This document shows positions 1-8,274 of a DNA stretch of 64,000 nt, piece by piece (position 1 is the stretch's first letter; each line of letters begins with the position of its first letter). This DNA is from Segatella copri (lineage in GTDB: Bacteria > Bacteroidota > Bacteroidia > Bacteroidales > Bacteroidaceae). Made by a program: the position numbers and the translations under genes. The notes beneath the pieces were generated by a model. The model saw only the letters and a list, made by a program, of their open reading frames with translations, was not told the origin of the DNA and ran no database searches. The stretch is taken from assembly GCF_009495355.1 (NCBI RefSeq), contig NZ_VZAD01000034.1, positions 1 through 64,000 on the forward strand. The letters run 5' to 3'.

Positions 1-48
1 CTTGCGCCGATGGTACTGCAATGCAATGCGGGAGAGTAGGTAGCCGCC
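1..48 (+). rRNA. rrf: 5S ribosomal RNA, 3' end (partial)
   Basis: The first bases match the 3' half of a bacterial 5S rRNA: the block CGATGGTACTGCAATGC followed by GGGAGAGTAGGTAGCCGCC is the typical end of 5S in Bacteroidales. The 5' part lies outside the window. A strong terminator follows about 17 bases later, so this is the promoter-distal end of an rRNA operon transcribed into the window. Confidence 0.88.
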
Positions 49-64
49 TCCTTTTTTCATCAAG

Positions 65-97
65 GCCTCAGGTTTCGAAAGATTCCTGAGGCTTTTT
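65..97 (+). terminator. Rho-independent terminator of the rRNA operon
   Basis: An 8-bp perfect stem (GCCTCAGG at 65-72, CCTGAGGC at 85-92) with a 12-base loop is followed directly by five T residues. It lies just after the 5S rRNA 3' end. Confidence 0.9.
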
Positions 98-438
98 CGT
101 TTTTCCACACTGATCACGCTGATGCTGTAATTCACAATAATGAAGCAGCTCTTGTTGATAATGCTGTTCTTGCTGATAATGTTGCTCTTGTTGATGCATT
201 TCCATTTGCTGATGCAGCTTTTGTTGGCTCTTCTGATAAATCATGCTGAAGACACAATTCTTAATGATGTTGTAGCACCCGTAGATCTTATTTCGTCGCT
301 TTTTCTTTTTCCTTCATTCACTAATGGTACTGATTTTTAATATAAATTTAATGGGGGATATTTAATATTACAGATTTAGATTAGTTCGGTCCTTGATTAC
401 GCAGAATTTTGTGCGTATAGGTACGGGATTAATAAAAA
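98..438. other. Gene-free stretch with low-complexity GCT/GTT/GAT-rich tract
   Basis: Between the rRNA terminator and the rnr terminator there is no convincing gene. Bases about 120-249 are a degenerate reiteration of GAT, GCT, GTT and CTT triplets. In frame 1 this reads as a repetitive Ala/Val/Leu/Asp stretch ending in TGA at 247-249, but that frame has no start codon. The alternative frame starting at ATG 140 gives an implausible run of Leu/Met. The rest (250-438) is AT-rich with no feature I can name. The tract could be a decayed coding repeat or a simple-sequence expansion. Confidence 0.5.
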
Positions 439-467
439 ACTGGACTAACCATGAAGGTTAGCCCAGT
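431..467 (-). terminator. Terminator of rnr
   Basis: Arms at 439-450 and 456-467 pair over 12 positions with one mismatch around a 5-base loop. On the minus strand the stem is followed by a T-run (AATAAAAA at 431-438 on the plus strand). It sits 15 bases beyond the rnr stop. Confidence 0.8.
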
Positions 468-481
468 ATGATATTGAGAGA

Positions 482-2779
482 TTATTTGTTTTTACGATGA
501 TTGCGTGTCTTCTGCTTAGACTTCTTAGTTCTTTTAGATGATGAGCTTGCCGCAGGCTTTTCTTTGCGAACAGGAGCAGAATCTCCAGCCAGAGTGAAGT
601 CAAGTTGTTTCTTTTCGAGGTTGGCCTGAGCCACCTTGATGCGGATTTCATCACCTAACTGATATTTATTGTGATGGCGACGCCCTACCAGGCAGAAGTT
701 TCTTTCGTCGAAGTCGTAATAGTCATCAGCGATATCTCGCATAGGAATCATACCTTCGCAGTGGTTTTCGTCTATTGTTGCATAGATACCATAGCTTGTT
801 ATTCCACTAATGTGGGCATCAAATTCCTCTCCGAGCTTATCGCCCATAAATTCTACCATTTTGTATTTGATGCTGTCTCGTTCCGCATTCTGTGCAATCT
901 GTTCCATTTCAGAGCAATGTTCGCAGAGTTCTTCGTAATGCTTTTCGTTGGCGCTTCTTCCACCAGCAGCATACTTGGTCAGTAAACGATGCACCATCGT
1001 GTCGGGATAACGGCGTATTGGAGAAGTAAAGTGCGTGTAATACTCAAAAGCCAAACCAAAGTGTCCGATGTTGTGTACTGAGTATTTTGCCTTCATCATG
1101 GCTCGCAGAGCAACCATCTGAATAAGGTTGTTTTCGGGTTTCCCCTCACAGTCGGCCATCAGTTTGTTCAGGCTCTTTGCCGTGGCTCCCTTTGTTCCTT
1201 CCGTTTTCATCTTATAGCCGAACTTTACGACAAACTCGCGCAGTGTTTCCAGTTTCTGTGGATCCGGATTGTCGTGTATACGGTAAGGCAGGGTTTTAGA
1301 CTTCTTTCCTTTCTTTGTCTTTCCGATGCTTTCTGCCACTGTGCGGTTGGCAAGGAGCATGAATTCCTCTACAAGTTTGTTTGCATCCTTAGAGCGTTTG
1401 AAATAGCAGCTTATAGGTTTTCCCTTTTCGTCAACATCGAAGTGCAATTCCTCGCGGTCGAACTTCACGGCTCCGTTCTTGAATCGTGCTGCACGGAGTT
1501 TCTTAGCCAGTCTGTCGAGTGTGATGAGCTGCAGCGCATTTTCTCCCTGATAAGGATGTTGCTTGGTTTCTGCTGGTGCCGGTTCTCCAGTTCCGTCGAC
1601 AACTCCATTGGCTTCCAGTAATTCCTGAACCTCTTCATATTTATAGCGTCGGTTACTCTTGATGACAGTATGAACGATTCGGTAGTTCTTTACTTCTGCA
1701 TTATTGTCGAGTTCGAAGATAACACTGTAAGCCAGTTTCTCCTCGTCGGGTCGCAGAGAGCAGATGAAGTTGCAGAGTCGTTCTGGCAACATAGGGATAG
1801 TGCGGTCAACGAGATAGACAGATGTGGCACGCTTCACAGCTTCCTTGTCTATGATACTTCCTTCTGTGACGTAGTGTGAAACGTCAGCAATGTGCACACC
1901 CACCTGCCAGTTTCCGTTGTCCAGTTTCTGTATACTGAGTGCGTCGTCGAAGTCTTTTGCGTCCTTAGGGTCTATTGTGCAAGTGAACACATCCCTGAAG
2001 TCTTCTCTTTCCTTATAATCTTGCTCTGTGATTTCGCCAGTAATTTTGTTGGCAGCATCCTCTACGTTTTTAGGATACTTGTATGGCAATCCATATTGGG
2101 CTAAGATAGAGTTCATCTCCACATCGTTGTCGCCCTTCTGTCCCAGCACATCCACCACTTCTCCGATGGGGCTTTTGTTTTCTCCGTCTGGCCATTCTAT
2201 GATGCGTACCACAGCCTTGTCGTCAGTTTTTCCACCTTTCAACTTTCGTTTAGGAATGATGATGTTGTGAGCAAACACATCACTTGGTGTTACCAGATAA
2301 GCGATATCCTTATCTACTTTCAGTCGTCCCACGAAGCTGTCCTTGGCACGTTCTATGATTCTGTTGACCTGTGCCTCCTTGATGTGGTTCTTGCGTCGTG
2401 CGAGGAACGTAAATTCCACCATGTCGCCGCTGAGAGCACCCATTGAGTTTCGTTCCGACACAAAGATCGGTTTCTCGCTTCCTTCAGGTATTACAGAGTT
2501 CTTACCATTTGGTTTTCGCACAAACTTTCCCTCCATGACCTGAATGCTCTGGTTGAGCCTGTATGAGTTGTCACTTACTTTGGCGAGATAATCGTCCCAT
2601 GCCATTTCCTCCATGATGTCGATAGCCAACATCTTCAGAGGATGTGTATCAAGATGCAGGGCACGGAAAATTTCCTTGAAACTGAGAGTGACGCCTGGCT
2701 GACTGGCAAAGAAATCGTGCAGCTTCTCAGTAAGCTGTGCCTTGTTCATTCTTTTGCCTCCTTTTTTTCCTTTTCCCAT
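482..2779 (-). CDS. rnr: Ribonuclease R (3'-5' exoribonuclease, RNB family)
   Basis: This enzyme degrades structured RNA from the 3' end, in mRNA and rRNA turnover. The 765-residue protein has the family order: N-terminal winged-helix segment (about 12-60), cold-shock-like OB domains (about 80-240), and the catalytic RNB domain starting near DPKDAKDFDDALS, which holds the metal-binding aspartates. A C-terminal S1 domain (near SGITSYGIYATID) follows, then a Lys/Arg-rich tail ending KTRNHRKNK, as in RNase R. Length is normal. The start at 2779 precedes a basic N-terminus; the internal Met at residue 11 is an alternative start. The gene follows the sirtuin on the same strand after a 102-base gap that carries a short direct repeat. 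Confidence 0.95.
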   Translation of the reverse strand: MGKGKKGGKRMNKAQLTEKLHDFFASQPGVTLSFKEIFRALHLDTHPLKMLAIDIMEEMAWDDYLAKVSDNSYRLNQSIQVMEGKFVRKPNGKNSVIPEGSEKPIFVSERNSMGALSGDMVEFTFLARRKNHIKEAQVNRIIERAKDSFVGRLKVDKDIAYLVTPSDVFAHNIIIPKRKLKGGKTDDKAVVRIIEWPDGENKSPIGEVVDVLGQKGDNDVEMNSILAQYGLPYKYPKNVEDAANKITGEITEQDYKEREDFRDVFTCTIDPKDAKDFDDALSIQKLDNGNWQVGVHIADVSHYVTEGSIIDKEAVKRATSVYLVDRTIPMLPERLCNFICSLRPDEEKLAYSVIFELDNNAEVKNYRIVHTVIKSNRRYKYEEVQELLEANGVVDGTGEPAPAETKQHPYQGENALQLITLDRLAKKLRAARFKNGAVKFDREELHFDVDEKGKPISCYFKRSKDANKLVEEFMLLANRTVAESIGKTKKGKKSKTLPYRIHDNPDPQKLETLREFVVKFGYKMKTEGTKGATAKSLNKLMADCEGKPENNLIQMVALRAMMKAKYSVHNIGHFGLAFEYYTHFTSPIRRYPDTMVHRLLTKYAAGGRSANEKHYEELCEHCSEMEQIAQNAERDSIKYKMVEFMGDKLGEEFDAHISGITSYGIYATIDENHCEGMIPMRDIADDYYDFDERNFCLVGRRHHNKYQLGDEIRIKVAQANLEKKQLDFTLAGDSAPVRKEKPAASSSSKRTKKSKQKTRNHRKNK

Positions 2780-2794
2780 AGTTTTTCTTATTTT

Positions 2795-2834
2795 AATAGT
2801 TAAGGGGGTTGTTTTAATAATTAGGGGGATGTTT
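2795..2834. repeat. Tandem direct repeat in the rnr leader
   Basis: Two near-identical 19-20-base units (AATAGTTAAGGGGGTTGTTT at 2795-2814 and AATAATTAGGGGGATGTTT at 2816-2834) lie 16-55 bases upstream of the rnr start. On the rnr mRNA they give two C5 tracts separated by AT-rich sequence. Confidence 0.7.
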
Positions 2835-2881
2835 AAGGTATAGAGTTTTAGGAACTGATGCTCAAAGTAGCTTTGTTGTCA

Positions 2882-3580
2882 CTATTTCAGCAATATGTCC
2901 TTTAAATCTTTCATTCCTTCGGAAGCCCCCTTCATGATATGCTCAATCTTGTAGTATCCGTTCGTGCTGACAGCGCCTGGGTCAATCAGGTAGATAGGGA
3001 TGTGGGGCTTGGTGTAGGAAATCAAGCCGGCGGCAGGATAGACGTTGAGGGAGGTGCCGATGATGACGAAGATGTCGGCATTCTGCACCGCCTCGGCAGC
3101 AGGTTCTATCATCGGAACATTCTCGCCGAAGAAGACGATGAAGGGGCGCAAGAGACTGCCATCGCCTGCCTTGGTGCCAGGCTCCACCTCGCAATCATCC
3201 TCTGGCAACTCCTTGATGTAGCGATAGTCGTAAGGATTGTCGGAAGAACAAACCTTGGAGAGTTCTCCATGCAGATGTATGACATGGCTTGAGCCAGCCT
3301 TCTCGTGCAGGTTGTCCACGTTCTGCGTAATCACGGTCACCTCGAAGTTATTCTCCAGCTCCTTGATGAGCTTATGTCCCTCGTTGGGCTTTGCCGCGTA
3401 CAGTTTCTTGCGCAGCATATTATAGAAGTTGGTCACTAAGGTTGGGTCGGCCTCCCAGCCTTCGTGGGTGGCTATCTGTTCCACAGGATAGTTCTCCCAC
3501 AATCCATCATTGCCCCGGAAAGTCTTGAATCCGCTTTCCACCGACATGCCGGCACCTGTTAAAAATACGAGTTTCTTCAT
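2882..3580 (-). CDS. NAD-dependent protein deacylase, sirtuin (SIR2) family
   Basis: The 232-residue protein uses NAD+ to remove acyl groups from protein lysines. The N-terminal NAD-binding motif TGAGMSVESG is followed by FRG, then TQNVDNLHEKAG and the catalytic histidine in HLHGEL; GTSLNVYPAAG is also family-typical. I chose ATG at 3580 because the reading frame upstream of it (to 3697) encodes an AT-rich hydrophobic stretch unlike any sirtuin. The segment that usually holds four zinc-binding cysteines has only two (in KVCSSD and DDCEVE), so it may be a zinc-less type. It resembles bacterial CobB, but the acyl preference is not visible. It may be co-transcribed with rnr. Confidence 0.9.
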   Translation of the reverse strand: MKKLVFLTGAGMSVESGFKTFRGNDGLWENYPVEQIATHEGWEADPTLVTNFYNMLRKKLYAAKPNEGHKLIKELENNFEVTVITQNVDNLHEKAGSSHVIHLHGELSKVCSSDNPYDYRYIKELPEDDCEVEPGTKAGDGSLLRPFIVFFGENVPMIEPAAEAVQNADIFVIIGTSLNVYPAAGLISYTKPHIPIYLIDPGAVSTNGYYKIEHIMKGASEGMKDLKDILLK

Positions 3581-3652
3581 AAATCTTTTATTAAGAATGC
3601 ACAAAAATAGCAATTTTTCTGCAAATAGCATCGTTATGAGTAAGAAAAATGT

Positions 3653-3660
3653 TATCTTTG
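3653..3660 (+). promoter_or_regulatory. Promoter -7 box of the FKBP operon
   Basis: TATCTTTG matches the Bacteroidota TAnnTTTG box, in the divergent gap between the sirtuin and the first FKBP gene, 58 bases before its ATG. No clear upstream TTG box was seen. Confidence 0.6.
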
Positions 3661-3718
3661 CACTCGTTTTAAAGTAAAATAAGAATATTAATAACAAAAA
3701 ACTTTTATAGATAGATTT

Positions 3719-4321
3719 ATGGACAAAGTAAGTTACGCTTTGGGTATTGGCATTGGTCGCCAGTTGGCATCGATGGGTGCAGAGACATTAAACATCGATG
3801 ATTTTGCTCAGGCGGTCAAGGACGCCATTGCTGGCAAGTTGCAGATTAGCGAGCAGGAGGCACAGGAGTTGGTTCAGAATTTCTTCGCCGCTCAGGAGGC
3901 TAAGGCTCAGGCTGCAGCAGCCGAGAAGGGCAAAGTAGCCAAGGAAGCTGGTGAAAAGTTCCTCGCCGAGAATGGTAAGAAGGAAGGCATCATCACCACC
4001 AAGAGTGGTTTGCAATATCAGGTTTTGCGTGAAGGAAACGGCAAGGCTCCTAAGGCTACCGATCAGGTGGAGTGCCACTATGAGGGAACTCTCATCGACG
4101 GAACCAAGTTTGACAGCTCTTATGACCGTGGTCAGACTGCCACCTTCCCATTGAATCAGGTTATCGCAGGTTGGACCGAGGGCCTTCAGCTCATGACCGA
4201 GGGTGCCAAGTACCGCTTCTTCATTCCTTATCAGTTGGGTTATGGCGAGCGTGGCGCAGGTGCTGCTATTCCTCCATTCTCAGCATTGATTTTTGATGTA
4301 GAGCTTGTAGCAGTAAAGTAA
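3719..4321 (+). CDS. FKBP-type peptidyl-prolyl cis-trans isomerase, no signal peptide
   Basis: A 200-residue FkpA/Mip-like protein expected to catalyse proline isomerisation during folding. Residues about 1-90 form the helical FKBP N-terminal domain (SYALGIGIGRQLA onward, an Ala/Gln/Lys-rich helix). Residues about 98-200 form the FKBP domain with YEGTLIDGTKFDSSYDRG, VIAGWTEGLQLM and LGYGERGAGAAIPP. No signal sequence is present, so it is likely cytoplasmic, unlike the two paralogues that follow. First gene of a three-gene same-strand run (32-base and 43-base gaps). Confidence 0.92.
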   Translation: MDKVSYALGIGIGRQLASMGAETLNIDDFAQAVKDAIAGKLQISEQEAQELVQNFFAAQEAKAQAAAAEKGKVAKEAGEKFLAENGKKEGIITTKSGLQYQVLREGNGKAPKATDQVECHYEGTLIDGTKFDSSYDRGQTATFPLNQVIAGWTEGLQLMTEGAKYRFFIPYQLGYGERGAGAAIPPFSALIFDVELVAVK

Positions 4322-4353
4322 ACGAGAATTAAGATTAAAACATAAAGAAAACA

Positions 4354-5229
4354 ATGAAAAAGTTATTTTTCGGAGCCGTTGTGGCTTGTGCAGCAGCTAC
4401 ATTTGTAGCTTGCGGCAACTCAACTCCTAAGGCAGACCTCAAGAACGATGTCGACACAATGAGTTATGCCATGGGTATGTCTCAAACTCAGGGCTTGAAG
4501 GAGTTCTTGGTAGAACGCATGGGCGTGGATACAGCTTACATGGACGATTTTATCAAGGGTCTGAATGATGGTGCCAATGCTGGCGATGACAAGAAGAAGG
4601 CAGCTTACTATGCTGGTATTCAGATTGGTCAGCAGATTAGCAACCAGATGGTAAAGGGTATTAACCACGAAGTGTTTGGCAATGACTCTACCCAGACAAT
4701 CTCTTTGAAGAACTTCATGGCTGGTTTCATCACCGGTACTACAGGCAAGAAGGGCTTGATGACAGTAGAGCAGGCTCAGCAGGTGGCTCAGGCCAAGATG
4801 ATGGCTATCAAGGCTAAGGCTATGGAGAAGCAGTATGGTCCTAACAAGCGGGCTGGTGAGAAATTCCTCGCTGCCAACAAGAAGAAGCCGGGTGTGGTAA
4901 CACTTCCTTCAGGTCTTCAGTACAAGGTAATCAAGGAGGGAAATGGTCCAATGCCTAAGGACACTTCTTTGGTAAAGGTAAATTATGAGGGCAAGACCAT
5001 CGATGGCAAGGTATTCGATTCTTCTTATAAGCGTGGCGATGCTGTTACCCTTCGTGCCAATCAGGTTATCAAGGGCTGGACAGAGGCTTTGGTTCGCATG
5101 CCTGTAGGTTCAGTTTGGGAGGTTTACATTCCTCAGGAATTGGCTTACGGCGAGCGTGAGCAGGCTCAGATTAAGCCATTCTCTGCTCTTATCTTCAAGA
5201 TAGAGTTGGTTTCACTTGGTGCCAAGTAA
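4354..5229 (+). CDS. FKBP-type peptidyl-prolyl cis-trans isomerase, lipoprotein
   Basis: A 291-residue FKBP with a lipoprotein signal: MKKL, a hydrophobic Ala/Val/Phe run, then FVAC with the lipid-modified Cys at residue 20. It should be membrane-anchored on the periplasmic side. The helical N-terminal domain (SYAMGMSQTQG onward) is about 80 residues longer than in the previous gene. The C-terminal FKBP domain has NYEGKTIDGKVFDSSYKRG, VIKGWTEALVRMPVG and AYGEREQAQIKPFSAL. The GAG element of the neighbouring FKBPs reads EQAQ here, so loop structure may differ. Middle gene of the FKBP trio. Confidence 0.93.
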   Translation: MKKLFFGAVVACAAATFVACGNSTPKADLKNDVDTMSYAMGMSQTQGLKEFLVERMGVDTAYMDDFIKGLNDGANAGDDKKKAAYYAGIQIGQQISNQMVKGINHEVFGNDSTQTISLKNFMAGFITGTTGKKGLMTVEQAQQVAQAKMMAIKAKAMEKQYGPNKRAGEKFLAANKKKPGVVTLPSGLQYKVIKEGNGPMPKDTSLVKVNYEGKTIDGKVFDSSYKRGDAVTLRANQVIKGWTEALVRMPVGSVWEVYIPQELAYGEREQAQIKPFSALIFKIELVSLGAK

Positions 5230-5272
5230 TATCCTTTAAGAGACTCAATAATAAAGAGGACTTTCGAGAAAT

Positions 5273-6262
5273 ATGAATAAAATGATAATGACAGCGCTCG
5301 TCCTCGTGGCGAGTGCTTCTTTGTTTACGGCGAGCGCTGCAGGCAAGGGTAAGAAAAAGGACAAGGCCAAGAAGCCAGCCGCGTCTGCAGTAGTGTTGGC
5401 TTCAGTTTCCGACTCGTTGAGCTATGCTGCCGGAATGAAAGCAAGCAATCAGGGTTTGATACCTTATCTTCAGCAGGCTTATCAGGTTGATACAGCCTAT
5501 ATGAGCGATTTTGTTAAGGGTTACAGCGAGGCTTTCCAGCGTGGCAATACTCCTCAGGATGTGGCTTATGCTGCAGGTATTCTCATTGCCCAGATGGCGA
5601 AGAACCGTATTCTTCCTGCCACACAGAAGGAGTTTAAGTCGAGCAAGGATTCTATTGTTGCCGACTTGTTCAACCAGGGTTTTGTTGCCACACTTTCTAA
5701 GGACACCACTTTCTTCACTCCTGCCAAGGCAGCTGAGTATACAGAAGATGTGCTGATGGGTGCCGGCAAGCGTTGGTTGGCAGAGAATGCCAAGAAAGAA
5801 GGCGTGAAGGTTACTCCAAGCGGTTTGCAGTACAAGGTGCTGAAGGAAGGCAATGGCGAAGTCCCTAAGGCGAGCGATGAGGTAGAGGTCATCTATGAGG
5901 GTCGTATGCTCGACGGCACAGTGTTTGATGCCACTTCCAAGCATCATGGTGCCAAGACAGACAAGTTTAATGCCGGCCGTCTTATCAAGGGCTGGACTGA
6001 AGCCTTGACGATGATGCCTGTAGGCAGTAAGTGGGAAATTTACATTCCTCAGGAGTTGGCTTATGGCGAGCGTGGTGCTGGTCAGATTCCTCCTTATTCT
6101 ACTTTGGTGTTCGACCTGGAGTTGGTAAGCATCGTAAAGCCAGAGGTTAAGGAAGCTCAGCCAGCCACAGAAGTGAGCGACAAGACAGCTGCAGCCAAGA
6201 AAGTTGTTTCTGCCAAGAAATTGACTCCTGCCAAAAAGGCTGTAGCCAAGAGAAGAAAGTAA
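5273..6262 (+). CDS. FKBP-type peptidyl-prolyl cis-trans isomerase with Lys/Ala-rich tail
   Basis: A 329-residue exported FKBP. A Sec signal peptide (about residues 1-22, ending in an ASAA-type site) leads into a short basic stretch GKGKKKDKAKK. Next come the helical N-terminal domain (SYAAGMKASNQG onward) and the FKBP domain (about 175-285) with YEGRMLDGTVFDAT, LIKGWTEALTMMPVG and AYGERGAGQIPPYSTL. The last 45 residues are a low-complexity tail with repeated AAKK/AKK elements ending KRRK, absent from its two paralogues and possibly binding an anionic surface. Third gene of the trio, ending before a strong hairpin. Confidence 0.92.
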   Translation: MNKMIMTALVLVASASLFTASAAGKGKKKDKAKKPAASAVVLASVSDSLSYAAGMKASNQGLIPYLQQAYQVDTAYMSDFVKGYSEAFQRGNTPQDVAYAAGILIAQMAKNRILPATQKEFKSSKDSIVADLFNQGFVATLSKDTTFFTPAKAAEYTEDVLMGAGKRWLAENAKKEGVKVTPSGLQYKVLKEGNGEVPKASDEVEVIYEGRMLDGTVFDATSKHHGAKTDKFNAGRLIKGWTEALTMMPVGSKWEIYIPQELAYGERGAGQIPPYSTLVFDLELVSIVKPEVKEAQPATEVSDKTAAAKKVVSAKKLTPAKKAVAKRRK

Positions 6263-6322
6263 ACTAAGTGACGGTTTAAATTCCTCACTAAGAGAATTCT
6301 GTAGAAACAGAAGCATAAAGCA

Positions 6323-6371
6323 AAGAGCTTGATGAATGGCCGATATCGGTCCGCTCATCAAGCTCTTTTTG
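6323..6371. terminator. Bidirectional terminator between FKBP genes and CoA-transferase
   Basis: A 13-bp perfect stem (AAGAGCTTGATGA at 6323-6335, complement at 6355-6367), whose loop contains a further CCGATATCGG palindrome, is followed by a T-run on the plus strand. It lies between two convergent genes and could serve both. Confidence 0.85.
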
Positions 6372-6401
6372 TTTAAATCTTCATCATCTGCTTTGTCTGT
6401 T

Positions 6402-7907
6402 TTATTTCAGATATTCCCCGAAGTCGGTGAGTCGCATATCGCCCTTCTTCAGGAAGGTGTCGTGCATGGCGAGCGCAGCCCTCATGCTCTGAGGTTCGTG
6501 TCCCTTCTCTGCCAGCTTCAGGTATTCGCGCAGCATGGGTCGGTAGTCGGGATGAGCACAATTCTCGATAATCTCTTTAGCTCTGCGCAGCGGACCCTTT
6601 CCTCGCAGGTCAGCAACGCCCTGTTCAGTCACAATGACGTCCACATCGTGCTCCGTGCTGTCCACATGGCTGCACATAGGCACAATGGCAGAGATGCAGC
6701 CGTTCTTGGTGGTGCTCTGTGTGGTGAAGATCGATATGAATCCGTTTCGTTCGTAGTCGCAGCTTCCTCCGATTCCGTTCATCAACTTGCTTCCACAGAT
6801 GTGGCTTGAGTTCTCGTTGCCATAAATGTCGCATTCTATGGCGGTGTTCATGGCGATGACTCCCAGTCGGCGAATCACCTCTGGCGAGTTGCTTATCTCG
6901 CTCTGCCGGATGGTGAGGTGCTGTTTGAAGTAGTCGATGTCGTCGTACACTTCTTTCAATGTATCGTTGGTCACGGTGAGCGACGAGCATGAAGCGTCCT
7001 TGATTCTTCCCTCACGCATGTATTTCACCACCGCATCCTGTACCACTTCGGTGTAAACGCTGAATACCGGCACGTTCGGATTTTGTCCTAATGCCTCCAG
7101 AACAGCATTCGAAGTGACTCCCACACCGCTCTGAAGCGGCAGGAACTGTGGAGGAATATGTCCCTTTTTCAGGTCTGATACCAGGAAGTCGGCAACGTTG
7201 TGTCCCATCTGTTCTGTCACAGGGTCGAGAGGTTTGAAGGCTCGTGCCTCTTCCGGAATATTGCATTCCACCACTCCCACAATCTTTCTTGCGTCTATTT
7301 CTACATACTCTTTTCCTATTCTGTCGCCTACATTCAGTATTGGAATAGGTTTGCGGAATGGGCATTCTGCAATTTCATACACGTCGTGCAGAAATCGAGA
7401 TGCAGGGCTATGGAATGAATTCTTCTCGATGAGCACCTTTTTGGCGAGACGCACGATTGTGGGCACGATGCCGCCAGCCGATGTGAGGAAAGCCTTGCAG
7501 GTAGTTTCGCCCTCCTCCAGGTCGGAAACCTCGATGATGGCAAGGTCTATCTCTCCATAGAAGCCGCGGCGCAGACGCTCAGCCATGTGCCCTAAGTGCA
7601 TATCCTCATAGTCTATTTCGCCCATGTTGGTATGCGTGCGGAAGTCTTTATTGGTCGAAAATGGCGCACGGAACTTGATGGCGTTGGCTGCAGCCATGTC
7701 GCCTTCGATGCTCTGCGATGTAGAGGCACCAGTCAGGATTCCCACCTGGAACGGGCGTCCAGCCTCGTGTTCGGCGATGGCTCTCTTAGAGAGTTCTCGG
7801 AAAGTAGCCTTTGGTACGCCGTTAGGAGTAAATCCACTCAGTCCGATGTTGTCTTGATCCTTGATCATAGCTGCTGCTTCGGCAGCTGTCAGCCTTGTGT
7901 ATGCCAT
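6402..7907 (-). CDS. Acetyl-CoA hydrolase/transferase, probable succinyl-CoA:acetate CoA-transferase
   Basis: A 501-residue family I CoA-transferase, likely moving CoA between succinyl-CoA and acetate (or a similar acid) in fermentation. The family segment VFSVYTEVVQDA carries the probable catalytic glutamate (residue 287). The C-terminal signatures GIGGSCDYERNG, SAIVPMCSHVDSTEHDVD and VIVTEQGVADLRGK are also present. I chose ATG 7907 (MAYTRLTAAEAA) over an upstream in-frame codon because an AAAGAAA site precedes it and the alignment to the family begins there. Succinate-producing Bacteroidales use such enzymes in succinate/propionate metabolism; the exact acids are inferred. Apparently monocistronic. 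Confidence 0.88.
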   Translation of the reverse strand: MAYTRLTAAEAAAMIKDQDNIGLSGFTPNGVPKATFRELSKRAIAEHEAGRPFQVGILTGASTSQSIEGDMAAANAIKFRAPFSTNKDFRTHTNMGEIDYEDMHLGHMAERLRRGFYGEIDLAIIEVSDLEEGETTCKAFLTSAGGIVPTIVRLAKKVLIEKNSFHSPASRFLHDVYEIAECPFRKPIPILNVGDRIGKEYVEIDARKIVGVVECNIPEEARAFKPLDPVTEQMGHNVADFLVSDLKKGHIPPQFLPLQSGVGVTSNAVLEALGQNPNVPVFSVYTEVVQDAVVKYMREGRIKDASCSSLTVTNDTLKEVYDDIDYFKQHLTIRQSEISNSPEVIRRLGVIAMNTAIECDIYGNENSSHICGSKLMNGIGGSCDYERNGFISIFTTQSTTKNGCISAIVPMCSHVDSTEHDVDVIVTEQGVADLRGKGPLRRAKEIIENCAHPDYRPMLREYLKLAEKGHEPQSMRAALAMHDTFLKKGDMRLTDFGEYLK

Positions 7908-7943
7908 TTTTTCTTTATGTTTAAATCTTTGATGTTTGGGTTG

Positions 7944-7970
7944 CAAAGTTACACAAATCTTTTAAAACAA
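7944..7970 (-). promoter_or_regulatory. Promoter of the CoA-transferase gene
   Basis: On the minus strand TAACTTTG (7944-7951) lies 37 bases before the ATG, with TTG at 7968-7970 upstream. The spacing of 16 bases is shorter than the usual 19-20. Confidence 0.6.
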
Positions 7971-8203
7971 AATAACTTTTTGTTAGTTTTATGCAAATAA
8001 AAGGTTATTTAGTTATCTTTGTTGTATATATATACGATTGTTTTCTGCTTTATGCAAAAATAAGTGCTGTAATGTTGTCATTGTATGCTTTATTCCCTAT
8101 AACTTTATTGCTTTAATTCTTTTTGCGATAAACTATCATTAGGTGAGTTTTTTATGGCAGTTTAAGAAGATTTTAACGATTATAGCAACATTTTGTTAGC
8201 AAA

Positions 8204-8237
8204 TTGACTGATTAATCGAAAAAAAACACTAACTTTG
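8204..8237 (+). promoter_or_regulatory. Promoter of cysS
   Basis: TAACTTTG at 8230-8237 lies 38 bases upstream of the cysS ATG. A TTG at 8204-8206 could be the upstream element, though the 23-base spacing is long. Confidence 0.6.
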
Positions 8238-8274
8238 CAACATAATAAACAAAAAAGAAAAAGCGTTATAAAAT

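Larger units (their letters stand above)
7908..8274. other. Divergent intergenic region with promoters
   Basis: This 367-base AT-rich gap separates the CoA-transferase (-) from cysS (+). It holds the two promoters listed separately and an additional plus-strand TATCTTTG at 8014-8021 that could start a long cysS leader. No open frame, repeat or structured RNA was recognised. Confidence 0.6.

Noticed and set aside
140-340. Small Leu/Met-rich ORF beside the rRNA terminator
   Set aside because: It is a frame through a low-complexity triplet tract, with no ribosome site and a composition of mostly Leu and Met that fits the repeat rather than a protein.
3581-3697. Longer N-terminus for the sirtuin
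   Set aside because: The extra 39 residues are an AT-rich hydrophobic translation without relation to sirtuins, and they overlap the promoter region of the divergent FKBP operon.
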